Source: Saposhnikovia divaricata (taxonomy: Eukaryota > Streptophyta > Magnoliopsida > Apiales > Apiaceae). From it: a DNA stretch of 64,000 nucleotides. Below are positions 32,801 to 41,955 of this stretch, in pieces. The notes under the pieces are model-generated. The model was not told where the DNA came from and did no database searches. It saw nothing but the letters and a program-made list of their open reading frames with translations. The DNA is taken from positions 210,341,178 through 210,405,177 of the forward strand of contig CM071599.1 of the NCBI GenBank assembly GCA_036435485.1, written 5' to 3'. A program made the translations under genes and the position numbers. Numbering within the stretch: the first letter of the stretch is position 1; each line of letters opens with the position of its first letter.

Positions 32801-33310
32801 TTATACTTCATGGCTGATGGGATAGTATTCAAAGTTGGCGAGGATGATATTGGCTTGAAATGTTGGGAAGAACTAGAGTATGTTCTATATCTTCTCAAGG
32901 TGAATAGTCGAAGGACTCAGTCAGTTGCTAATGTACTCAGACAGAAAATGACTCAGAATCTGGCAATCAGAGGACAGAAATATAATAGCAGATTTATTCC
33001 TAAGTACAGGGATTACAAGGGCAATCTCATTGAAATGAAGAAAGGTACTGCAAAGTTAAAAACTGATTTGGGAATCACAGTACTTGACTTCAATACTCAG
33101 GCAGAAAAAGTCAGATTTATCAGACTGGGTAATGAAATGAGAAGGAACAAGATTTATGATCTTAGGGCTGCTATCTACCAAACAGATGAAAGTGATCCTC
33201 AACTCAGAGAAATCAAAGAAGCAATGAAGATTAAACTTGAAAATGCAGAAAGAAGATTGCTGATTGATTATCTCAGAACCATGCCAGATCTTGAAATGAT
33301 TAGAGATTAA
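29837..33310 (+). CDS. Sirevirus third ORF ('env-like' position), about 1157 aa
   Basis: Seen: start chosen at ATG 29837 (context TCAATGGCATC, protein MASKAFTALGLRF). The frame is open 23 codons further upstream to 29768. N-terminal globular part about residues 1-250 with KEWNFFFDCITRTF and MDSLQIGYSLLYGTNFDFG, a layout that recalls the 'putative plant transposon protein' domain. Then a Gln/Pro/Glu tract (about 261-315), PAED repeats (about 424-447), a likely coiled coil (about 634-718) and a basic C-terminal region. No signal peptide or membrane-spanning segment, so an envelope role is not supported by sequence. A pyrimidine-rich CTCTCACAG acceptor-like site lies near 29750. Confidence 0.85.
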   Translation: MASKAFTALGLRFVLNNYEAPLYHQRVPESFHLMQNFLRDSEIGQALIGPATLSASQIATFWQNSVYEDGGESGTPTIIFTYEDQDYVITPQTVRDIMGFDTHTSYTLVNETYLREMLQEIGYMESLDKLGSIKRPNLRKEWNFFFDCITRTFQKKVTNWDAIPMDSLQIGYSLLYGTNFDFGRHVLMSLGDKLSESTTVYYARFCQMLFNACVPGLEIDDTDAIDPFRVNKRIFSDMTNKDVGKENLPAFVMPLALRNFLNQPQEPQQPEPQQDQQEPQQAEPGQQPEQQQQQPEPHPEPQPEPNTDSPAQSANSDSPQSPSKSKSKLQRVKKAIAERHASLRQADETQRKSKRKSPEAVYTRRGKRMKARANMPKSPSSEEDSDNIPLARRRKLIVSDSVDEDIEAPEVVSQQIPPVEDEKDDIPAEDVMPAEDEVPAEDKMPAEEDARDGVSPINDIPYSFMPFSDPISDVGVADQPTAVPLEAVASHTEIISDAHHTVEEGEEIDQATKVTSHSMPVAEPEQHGENPDKPTEDIAKPMAEDEPVKATSVEAEGDSSANSDTSLSAPVQTDDKHTPFPQPCTSHEVERAQFAKNAAEWYKEDCIFPPGRAAKFVKQSADTISNPEILSCLKATIVQVKTLDRRFDDTNLAITALRNEVVAREMKMERDSKLVTTKFSKSQDNLFARLAKVEENQSDLSAKIDSIATSLELITSILIPDDVKKGERVVRRDSAGDGGASNKGKKKAEEVQTLRTSKSSKSQSVGRNTDTQGTSRTKSLLLSSNPQTDEELAAKLFIEENEEGVTIEDIEAEEKSLQEEHLKALKSDKVQRGKAPRPVVKGVVIRERTDVSHSSRFSKEEIAAEAKLKLKGIEGESSQKKVTTSVASQAMVTPLHSSQLKSVFGKGTIHDPNVLSGVSMNVSDGKALSGKVGNNKGGLSSHRDRRQYTGPRDPSSLAVPGRGVPQESLDRLESVQLVHQKSLDKDFLLYFMADGIVFKVGEDDIGLKCWEELEYVLYLLKVNSRRTQSVANVLRQKMTQNLAIRGQKYNSRFIPKYRDYKGNLIEMKKGTAKLKTDLGITVLDFNTQAEKVRFIRLGNEMRRNKIYDLRAAIYQTDESDPQLREIKEAMKIKLENAERRLLIDYLRTMPDLEMIRD

Positions 33311-33452
33311 GTTCTGTAAGAATTTTCTTATTCTCTATAATTTTTATTAAGTAGAAGCTTAAACTCTGAACTTGTATAAACACTGTATTTGTCTAATTGT
33401 TTTGACATCATCAATTACTGTCATTAACTTGTACATTTTTGCTAATGAACAA

Positions 33453-33464
33453 GTTGGGGGAGAT
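33453..33464 (+). other. Polypurine tract
   Basis: AGTTGGGGGAGAT immediately before the 3' LTR. It matches the purine-tract form common in this clade. Confidence 0.85.
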
Positions 33465-33974
33465 TGTTAAATATAATTGATGTGTTTTAATCAGTGTTTA
33501 AGTGTTACAGGGAGTTATCAGAGTTTAGCTGGAAGCAGTCAGAGTTTAGTCAAACTCTGACAGTTGGAAGCTCGACAGAGTTTGTTAAACTCTGTCTAGA
33601 GGAAGCACGTCTACTGTTCAACAGTGATTGAAGATTAATTATGGAAGCGATATCTTTGAAGATTGGATAGCTATCAAAGAGATCGAGTTGACATAGGAGA
33701 CGTGTGACAATCTGTAATTGATATCATTGTATAGCTGATTATTAGGAATATCAATTAGAGATTGTATCGTAGCTGTATGGTATATAAATACAGATAGGTT
33801 AACCCTAGAAGGGTATCGATAACGAATTATCTTTATTGTAACCTAGCAGCTCTTTGTGATATTTTACATCACGAAGAGGGTTTGAAATACAAGAAGTTTT
33901 TTTAAGTGCATAAACGCTTTTACTTGTTAATCTCTCATACAAAGTTGATTATTAATTGTGTATTCGGCCTAACA
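33465..33974 (+). repeat. 3' LTR of Sirevirus-like element
   Basis: 510 bp copy of 21286-21795 with about three substitutions (for example CTATC context near 33671, and CGGCCTAACA at the end). Confidence 0.95.
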
Positions 33975-33979
33975 CACAG

Positions 33980-34251
33980 ATCTCAATAAAGTCCCGGATG
34001 TGCATATTAGGATCTTCCGTAGGAGTATCCCCAAACTGAACTTAATTCTTTACCATCTGAATCGTGCCAGGCTTGATCTCAAAAGTATTAGCTGCAATGG
34101 CTGGTCTGACAATGCTAGATTGAATGTCATTGATCTTTGGCTGTGAATAATCCTTCAAAGCCTTAGCTGCTGCTGGTGGTTCTGGTTCTCCCATCTTCTT
34201 AGTTGCTGCAAGTTCTTCTTCCAGTTTACGAGTCTGAGAACGTGTTCGCAT
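33980..34251 (-). pseudogene. Gypsy gag N-terminus, right of the nested Sirevirus
   Basis: Starts ATG 34251 (MRTRSQTRKLEEELAATKK), passes AIAANTFEIKPGTIQMVKN, meets an in-frame TAA at 34042-34044, then continues in phase with FGDTPTEDPNMHIRDFIEIC up to the Sirevirus junction. It rejoins the gag core at 21280. The combined order is that of an Athila/Tat-like Gypsy gag. The TAA shows it was decaying. Confidence 0.85.
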
Positions 34252-34368
34252 ACACGTTCAAGTACCTGAAACAGCAAGAAACAAACAACTATGTAAGAAC
34301 AATCCGAGTCAATGAACTCTAACGACCACTGATGACAAGCACGTAAACTAAAAATAAAACACCGATGA

Positions 34369-34386
34369 TCCCCGGCAGCGGTGCCA
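34369..34386 (-). other. Gypsy primer-binding site
   Basis: Minus-strand TGGCACCGCTGCCGGGGA, preceded by CAAGTTTT. It matches the TGGCGCCGTTGCCGGGGA form seen in Athila/Tat-type elements. The Gypsy LTR should lie to the right. Its outer end is not resolved. Confidence 0.75.
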
Positions 34387-35207
34387 AAAACTTGTTTTTG
34401 CACAAAATCACGCAAGCGTACGTGGTCACAAGTAATATATGAATAAGTCAAGTTCGTTCCCACAGAGATCTGGTTTAGGTTTCAATTCAGTTAATGCACA
34501 TATGCATCAATGTATGGTTTTTATTCACCGCTAAGACAATTAACAAATTTTGGGGTTTGATTAACTAAAATTAACTAAAAATCAAATTAACAAACTAAGA
34601 ATTAATTAACTAACGAGAATTGGAATCAAATTACTTATGCGAGAGAAAACATGGGATCCTAACTTCATTAAATACTTCGCTTAGATCTGACGCCTTTAAT
34701 CACTATATGCAGTTGTTATGATATCTGATCGAACAACACGGAACAAGTACACGCTACCTGTCAGCATACGTATACCAAACTACCCATACATCCACAAAAG
34801 AGATAGAAGATGAATAGACACCAATTATGTTTAGACCCTATATGTCTATAAAAAATTTAATTTTTTATAACTTATAGAATCTCAAACATACATTAAATAC
34901 TTGTATAAAAGAAAATTATCAAAATATGAAATTTTTACCCGGAAATAAATTCATAAAAACTTAAATTAAGTTGAGCAAAACAGGCTAATAGAAACTACGT
35001 ATTCTAAAGTTGGATACTGAATTTTTTTTTAAAAAAAAGAATATGATAATTACGAATTATAAAAGGAAGGTACTCCCGAAATTAGAGGAGCTTAATTAAT
35101 CCCGAAATGGGAACTCGCGTAATTGGAGCTAGAGCTAGGTGGACAGTTGCCGTAATTTAAGAAAAAATTAATAGCACATCCTTTTTTTTAATTAAACCGT
35201 ACTTGCA
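34387..35207. other. Probable Gypsy LTR and AT-rich flank
   Basis: By position this starts as the 5' LTR of the minus-strand Gypsy element. No second LTR copy is in the window to define it. No coding sequence seen. Confidence 0.35.
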
Positions 35208-35417
35208 TTAAAATTTCTCAGAATCAAGCATACAAATGATAAAATCCGGAGTAGAAACATTCCACTCTATAAGACCTGACATAGAATATGTCGCCCTCGC
35301 TAAGCTATGAGCTACAATATTCGCAGACCTAAGTATGTAACTCACTAACACTTCATCAAAGTGTATATCCATATCCGTACAATCCTCCAAGATCATATGA
35401 TCAAGCACCAAACTCAC
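35208..35417 (-). pseudogene. RNase H-like C-terminal fragment (LINE/RVT_3 type)
   Basis: The frame contains YILRSANIVAHSLARATYSM followed by WNVSTPDFIICMLDSE. This matches the end of plant LINE-associated RNase H domains (R-x-AN-x-x-AH-x-LA-x-A ... W ... P-x-x-I-x-x-x-L-x-x-D). An A-rich run follows on the same strand. Only the last about 60 residues are present. Confidence 0.6.
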
Positions 35418-36384
35418 ACAATTGGTGAGACAATAGCAAACTCACACAAACCGTAAGACAATAACAAAACTCACACAAACGGTGAGACAACAAAAAACAA
35501 ACTGATCTTACAATTTTAAAAATGAGATTACAAAATAAAGCTACATAATAGTACATCCTTAAGTTAATAGGAGTGCTATGGTGCCATTTGTTAAATCTGA
35601 ACAATAATTTCTGAACGATTAAAATCGAATGATTAATCTGAATGCTGAACAAGTGATGTCGTCTGTTAAGTTAATTAATTTCTCTAGATGGTAAAATTAA
35701 GGATTTTTTTTAAAATATCTAAAATTATAAATTATTTTTTTTGCAAAAATACTATATTTTTTAAAATTATTTTGCAAAAGTACTAAATTATGTAGCCTAA
35801 ATGAATATGATAATATATTTCAAAACTCAATATATTATCATTAAATTTATATGATAATATATGTACATCAATATATTATTTTTATGTGTTCATTAATATG
35901 TTATTATTTGTAGAATATTTTGTTAAAAGTACATGTATCAAGAAAAATTTGCAGCTGTAAATAAAATTTTAAAATTCAATTAGTGGACCGTGTTACAATT
36001 TACAAGGACTAATAGTAATATAAGGAGGTAGACAAATTTAATAGTAATAGATTTTTAAAGTCACACGTATATGATGGTAAAGTAACGAATTGACGAGCTC
36101 AAGAGGGGCTTGTGGAATCGTTCAGCTAAAAATTATTGTAGGACTCGTCAAGAGGATTTTTGGGTCTCGTCAGTTCAAATAAAGTAATCAAACGGTCTGA
36201 ATACATGTCTGGTCCAACAAAGATTCATTCAGCAGTTGTTCAGTTGTTAACAAATGGGCCTTATATATCCTAAATTCAGTAGAAATCCAATAGACTTTCG
36301 GGCTTGCGGTTTATATATATAGGGTTTAACCTGAGGTTATTTTTGTTTGTCAAGCAGAAACACAGCCGCTAAAAAGTGCATTCC
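35418..36384. other. AT-rich spacer and F-box promoter region
   Basis: No gene seen. A TATA-like TTTATATATATAGGG near 36310 lies about 70 bp before the F-box ATG at 36385. GGTGAGACAA-like short repeats occur near 35430-35490. Confidence 0.4.
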
Positions 36385-36945
36385 ATGGAAAGCACAAACC
36401 CTGACACTTTCATCCCCGAAGAAGTCATCTATTTGATACTCTTAAGACTACCTGTGAAATCTCTTCTGCAATTCAGGTCGGTTTGTAAGTTATGGTTGTC
36501 TATAATTTCTACACCTTCTTTTATTAAAAATCACCACTCCATGTCAACGAAGGACCCTCAGCTTATTTTATTTGATGTGCCTGAGGATGAGTGCGAATAC
36601 CTTAAGTTCTCGACTTGTTCTTTAAATAATCTACGTGATCATTCCCTTACTGATCAAACTATGCTTGATGAGCCTGTTACCGAGACTATTGAGGGTGAAA
36701 TCAATAGGGTAGTTGGATATTGTAATGGGTTGTTTTGTTTAGTACGTGACAATCAACGTCATGCGGTCTTGTGGAATCCGTCCACTAGAAAATCAAGAAG
36801 ACTGCCTAAGATTGATCATATGCTTCCTGATTATGAGCCTCGGTGGTATGGGTTTTGCTATGATTATATTAGCTTTAGGTTCCGAAAAAAATACGATTGG
36901 TCTTTTCTTGAAAAAGATAAATCTTTTGATCAAAGTTTTGACTAG
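36385..36945 (+). pseudogene. F-box protein, FBA type, N-terminal half
   Basis: Seen: start ATG 36385 (MESTNPDTFIPEEVIYLIL). F-box core LLRLPVKSLLQFRSVCKLWL at about residues 18-37, then the FBA start with VVGYCNGLFCLV and AVLWNPSTRKSRRLPKID. Known: such proteins are SCF substrate receptors of about 350-420 residues. Oddity: after PRWYGFCYDYISF the sequence stops resembling the family and ends at 36945, at 186 residues. The family's C-terminal end reappears at 40380-40659. I infer interruption or loss of the middle. A large intron is less likely because the central FBA part is not visible. Confidence 0.75.
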
Positions 36946-39330
36946 AATAAATACTTAGAACATATTTCCTAATATATGAAATGATTTAAGAGTGTAGGAA
37001 ATATTTTTGAGTGAATAAAGTAATTTTCTCCGAAATATGATAAACTGGAGAGAAATTACTTTAAATATTTTTGGTACGAGAGAAGAATATTCCTAAGAGT
37101 AAAAAGTCTTTCTTAGGATGAGAAAATATTTTGAGTGTGAAGACAGATTATTTTTCGAATAAAAACATATATTTTTTGAATTTAGCACGAGTTCTCTAAA
37201 GAACATTAAATCTCGAATATTCTTTGTTCGAGCTTGTTGCCTTATTAATATCGTAGTGTAGATCTAAAAAATATCAAACCTCGATATTTCTTTTTCGATC
37301 TTATTGCCTTAGGGTAGAGATATATTCCGTAAAATATATTTTTGATTTTTCAACAAAAATGGGATATCTTTTATAGTTTAAAAATAGGATGATAAGTTTT
37401 GCTAGAATTGACCATTTAACTTTTGACCGAATCAATTAAATATATGACCTAGTGGAGAGGATTCTTCGTGTATTTAAATTTTATATTAAATCGTACAAAT
37501 ACCAAAATAAATATTATATCGAGGATATCCTTTCACAAACTACAGTCGTTGATCAGATCTTAAATTGTGGTATATCACTCGCTTATATAACCAAAATATA
37601 TAGTCTTTCTAGCGAAATAATCCAACAATTAAATCTAATCGTGAGGGAAATACATATGTGATTTGTGAGAACCTATTCGAACAACTGACCATAACTGCGA
37701 TTCTATACTATCCAAATCAATGAATCAATGTAACAAAATCCCGTAGATCTAAGATTTCGGATGCCAAAATAAAGGAACCTACTCTCAAAAGGGAAACAAC
37801 AAAACCCGATATATGGATACACAAAATCCAAATATGGATCGTAAAATCAAGAAAAAGAAACGGGAGTTATCATTCACAAGGAGAAAGTACAAAATCCAAT
37901 ATATAAGCAATCATTTAAAAATCAATTTTATTGATAACTAGATAGGTCGATACATATAAAATTATATATTGTTTCTAATAAAAGTTGCCCATTTTAATTT
38001 TGTATTCTTGAATTTAAGTAATAATATTAAATTCTCATATCCTAATCTAAGAGCAGACATTTCGAATTTTCTTGTTTGGTTAATAATATTTATTTTTAAT
38101 ATCAACAAAACCTTAAATATAGGTAAATAAATTAATAACTTGATAGATAGATTCTAATCAAAGAGATATTTATTAACAATAAACAAAATTAAAAAAAAAA
38201 AACAGGGCTTCATTTTTATGCACTCTACTCTTAGTTTTATTTTGTAACATCTCATTGTTGTTTTCAGTTATATAGTAATATATTTAGATAACTTCGGCAT
38301 AGAGTAATATTACATGTAATCATCATTTTTTTTCTTTTTGCATATTATTTTTGTTTCGTGTACAAAAAAAAAATACATAGTTTAGTAGCATTTTGTTTTC
38401 GAATTTTGGTACATAAAATAATTTCAAGTCATTTTCATGCAAGACGCCAAAGACACATGGCATGAATGTACACAACATATACGATTGTCTAGATTCACCA
38501 CGTAAGCGCTTTCTTTTAATATATATCGAAAAAATATACTCACTATTAAATGAAAATGAATTTCATGTTTTTTAACCCGATTATTAAATTACAGAGACAC
38601 ATATATAATAATATATTTATGTATTTATATATTACACATTTGATTTTAATTCCATGTACAGTTTTCTATTTTAACATGTTACTCAAATAGAAAAAGATAG
38701 GTGACACTCATTTTTAAATGTCTTATTTTACGCATTTGGATGATAACGGGTTGGGTTTGATCCAAACTTTGTAAAATTCAAATCCACATCCAAATATTTT
38801 TCGGTTATAAAAATACGTCCAAATCCAAAACTCTAACACCATAAACACATATCTTACTCACCATAAAATTAAAGAGTATTGTAATATATTTGATTAAAAT
38901 ATGTTTTCGATTATAATATGTTTTTTAATTAAAATTAAAATTAAAACCAAATTGATGGCAATCACCATGAACTTTAACAGTCATATCTTACTCAAAGAAC
39001 GGATATATTTGGATTTGCTTGGTTAATTGATAATGTTTAATTTTCTATAGTAAATCAATTCACTAATAAAAGAACATAAAATTTGTAAAAATGATATAGA
39101 ACAAACACATAGGAAACTAGATTAGATGAAAGTTTTCCTTTATCATAATTACGTTCATTTAATTGATCTTGCATAGTAGTGATCCTTTCTCATATCGCTA
39201 AAACATGCAACCTAAAAAAAGACAATTTAATGATTTATAATGGTTGTTAGAAATAAGTGTTTATAAATTTTTAATATCTATTCAAAAAATTGATCGCGAC
39301 CCATGAAAATATTCTAAATATTAATATAAT

Positions 39331-39592
39331 AAAAATTATAGAAACTCATTGTACTGCACAATTAAATATACCAAATTTTCAAAATAACAAAATTTAAAAT
39401 ATGGATAAAAAACTTATGAACTTGGTTGAAAGATTCTCAAAAATGAGAGAAATCAAATGAAAAAATTATAGAAACTCATTGTACTCCACATTCAAATATA
39501 CCATATTTTCAAAATAATAAACCTTAAAATATGGATAAAAAAAACTTATGAACTTGGTTGAAGTATTCTAAAAATTGAGAGAAATCAATGAA
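39331..39592. repeat. 130-bp tandem duplication
   Basis: Two copies (39331-39460 and 39461-39592), each starting AAAAATTATAGAAACTCATT and ending with GAGAGAAATCAA, with a few substitutions and short indels. Confidence 0.9.
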
Positions 39593-39630
39593 AAATAAAA
39601 TTAAGAGAAAACAATAAAAAGGGGCTTCGA

Positions 39631-39917
39631 ATGTTTGAGCGAAGATGTGAATGTTACTATAATTGTTTGATAATATTGATATTAATGTAATTGGCATAAA
39701 TTGACGATAATTTTGTACTCAAATTTTAAAGAAATTATTATTTTTTATATAAATAATGATTAAAATAATATGGATGTTTGAGCGGGAATGTGAACGTTAT
39801 GATAATTGTTTGATAATATTGATATTAATTCAATTGGTACAAATTGACGATAATTTTGTACTTAAATTTTATTGAAATTATCTTTTTTTATATAAATAAT
39901 GATTAAAATAATATGTT
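39631..39917. repeat. 143-bp tandem duplication
   Basis: Two copies (39631-39773 and 39774-39917), each starting ATGTTTGAGCG and including TTGACGATAATTTTGTACT. Confidence 0.9.
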
Positions 39918-40379
39918 TATATTAATTAATTAATAAATTTTATCATTCAGTGCATATCACGGATAGAACGCTAACCAATCAAAATATGACAACTCACTTC
40001 TTGGGAATTGTTTTGGAAATTTTTTTGGGATATCTAGAATTACTCCCAAAAATTGCTCATTTTCATTTTATTTGCATTTATAGAATGAAAAATATGTATT
40101 AGATTTATTTTTCTATTAATAATTATGTTTTTATTGTTCTCTACGCATGATCCTCAAAACATGATTATATTGAATCGAACTTTCTGTAAAGATAGCATAA
40201 AATATCGTTAAATTACTTGGGGAAAACAAAAAGGAATAAAAAAAATTGATATGTATCTTAGGTAAATTTTATCATATATCAAATGAATGTATTTTGATAT
40301 TAATCTTTTTTTACCTACAAAATTATTCAAATCTTTTAACATGCGTTCATTCAATTACAAATAATTTGAGAAAAGTTAT

Positions 40380-40659
40380 ATATGATTTCGATACCTATGC
40401 TGATATATGGGTACTTAAGGAATTCGATCCGGAAGAAACTTGGACAAAACTGGTCACCATCCAGGATTATCACAGATTTGTAACATACTTTGGACATCTA
40501 AGACCAATCTGCACTTTTGAGGAAGGTGTTATTATGCTGAATTTGTACGGCACCTTAGTACTGTACAACTCCAAGGATAATACATGCGAGAATCCGTTAG
40601 ACTACGGTTATGAAAGACTTTGCGGGTATAGTTACGTTGAGAGCCTAGTTTCACCCTGA
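40380..40659 (+). pseudogene. F-box FBA C-terminal fragment
   Basis: The frame gives DIWVLKEFDPEETWTKLVTI, HLRPICTFEEGVIMLNLYGT, LVLYNSKDNTCENP and YSYVESLVSP followed by TGA. This is the typical C-terminus of FBA F-box proteins. It is in the same orientation as the F-box at 36385 and is probably its tail. Its last 170 bp are nearly repeated at 55156-55326. Confidence 0.8.
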
Positions 40660-41739
40660 CTCTAAACTGGAGCTCTCTAAATCTGAGTCTGGAGGCGACA
40701 TATTGTCAGAAAGAAGGTCCATTCTAGCCACTAATGCTTTGCTTTTGATGTTTATGGGCACTCCTGTAAAACTAGTAATGAGTTGATGATCCTGCTTAAT
40801 GTATCGGTGGCTTTCTTTTCTTATTCTGTCTTGTACTTGGGATAATTTATAATTTTCATGCTGCATAAAATGCCGGATTAATTTATTTAAATCTATAGTT
40901 AAAATTAAATTCTTCAGAAAAATGTCATTCTACTTGCTATGTAGCTAGCCATGTTTGCAAGCCCTGTTTCACAGTGAAAAGAAAAATGCTGTAGAACCTT
41001 TTGGACGAATAAAACATAATTTACAGTCTGCTTGCAAGTTCGAATTCTTTGAAATAATCCTACAACTTCTGCCCTTTAATCTCTGGACATTTTCCCTCCT
41101 GTATTTTGGATACTTCTTCTCATTTGTTTTCTGTATACTGCGGACACTTCTTCTCATCTGTTTTCTGTATACTTCTTCTCTTTACTAAACCGGAGAATAC
41201 CTAAAACAACGCAAAAATGTAAAAACAACCCTCCTTGTTGATTTTTGTTGCATGGTTACAAGAGCATATATAGACCAAGGATACTAAAAAGATCCAATAT
41301 AGTTCAAATTGTGTATTACATATACAGCAAACGGAAAGCATATGCAGTAAATTAATAAGATCCAAAGACTAACTTCAATTTCTCTTTTAATTTGAACAAG
41401 TATATTTTATATGGGAAAATTAAAACACGTGAGTAAATCGTTTTCATTTTATCAAAGTAAACAATATTTTGAAAATATCTTAATTTTCTTACCCAAATAT
41501 TCCAATTAACAATTTTAACCCAAGAAACAAACCATCTTGCTAAATTGGGAACTTCTGACCTATCTTGCTAAATATGAACCTGGACACTTTCATTTTCAAG
41601 TGATACTGACCAACAGCTCTTTTGTATGCTGCTGTTTGCTTTTCGTCAAGCATCTATGAATGTGAATTTAAGTATGCAATGTAAACACAACACACTACAA
41701 TGTTCAACAGCCTTTATCTCTATTAATCACCAAGTTTAC
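40660..41739. other. Non-coding spacer
   Basis: No gene supported. A short tandem (TACTTCTTCTCATTTGTTTTC, imperfect) lies near 41110-41175. Confidence 0.4.
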
Positions 41740-41955
41740 CTTTCCATCACCAGTGCTGGCTACAATATCAACAGAAAAGACTTCATTCTCCTCAAACTCA
41801 GCTTCATCAACTCTTGTATCAGCATTTGGAACACTCAGGACAACTTTGTTTCCATCAATCACAAATTGCTTGAGCTGATGACTAAGAATGCCTTCAGCAA
41901 CTCTGCAATCATAGTTAGCTGCAGCCTTCTGAATTGCTTCAGTCACATCTTTGTT
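41740..41955 (-). pseudogene. Orphan exon of EBP1/PA2G4-like protein
   Basis: Seen: one exon with acceptor GGCAG at 41956 and donor GTAAAC at 41739. It encodes NKDVTEAIQKAAANYDCRVA, LSHQLKQFVIDGNKVVLSVP, ADTRVDEAEFEENEVFSVDI and VASTGDGK. This closely matches the central peptidase-M24-like part of plant ERBB3-binding protein 1 (a growth regulator with a methionine-aminopeptidase fold). I found no neighbouring EBP1 exons on this strand within several kb either side. The exon is open and conserved, so it is either a recent capture or part of a gene with very large introns. Confidence 0.7.

Larger units (their letters stand above)
21286..33974 (+). mobile_element. Sirevirus-like Ty1/Copia retrotransposon, 12.7 kb, young
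   Basis: Seen: 510-bp LTRs (21286-21795 and 33465-33974) differ at about three positions. TSD CACAG is at 21281-21285 and 33975-33979. PBS is TGGTATCAGAGCC. A GTTGGGGGAGAT purine tract precedes the 3' LTR. Gag has three CCHC knuckles. The RT motif YVDDIIFGST is typical of the Sirevirus/Maximus clade. A third long ORF follows pol, as in that clade. It is inserted in a Gypsy gag. LTR identity near 99.4% and open frames suggest recent, perhaps continuing, activity. Unusual extras are an antisense ORF, two spacer tandem repeats and a recurrent AAACTCTG octamer. Confidence 0.95.
36946..40379. other. 3.4 kb AT-rich sequence splitting the F-box gene
   Basis: No supported gene. Contains degenerate GAATATT-type motifs and tandem repeats (see separate entries). 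I could not find terminal repeats or a target duplication that would identify an inserted element. Confidence 0.4.

Noticed and set aside
39331..39917. CRISPR-like or satellite array
   Set aside because: Only two tandem pairs of different units, no regular spacers, and the sequence is clearly plant nuclear.
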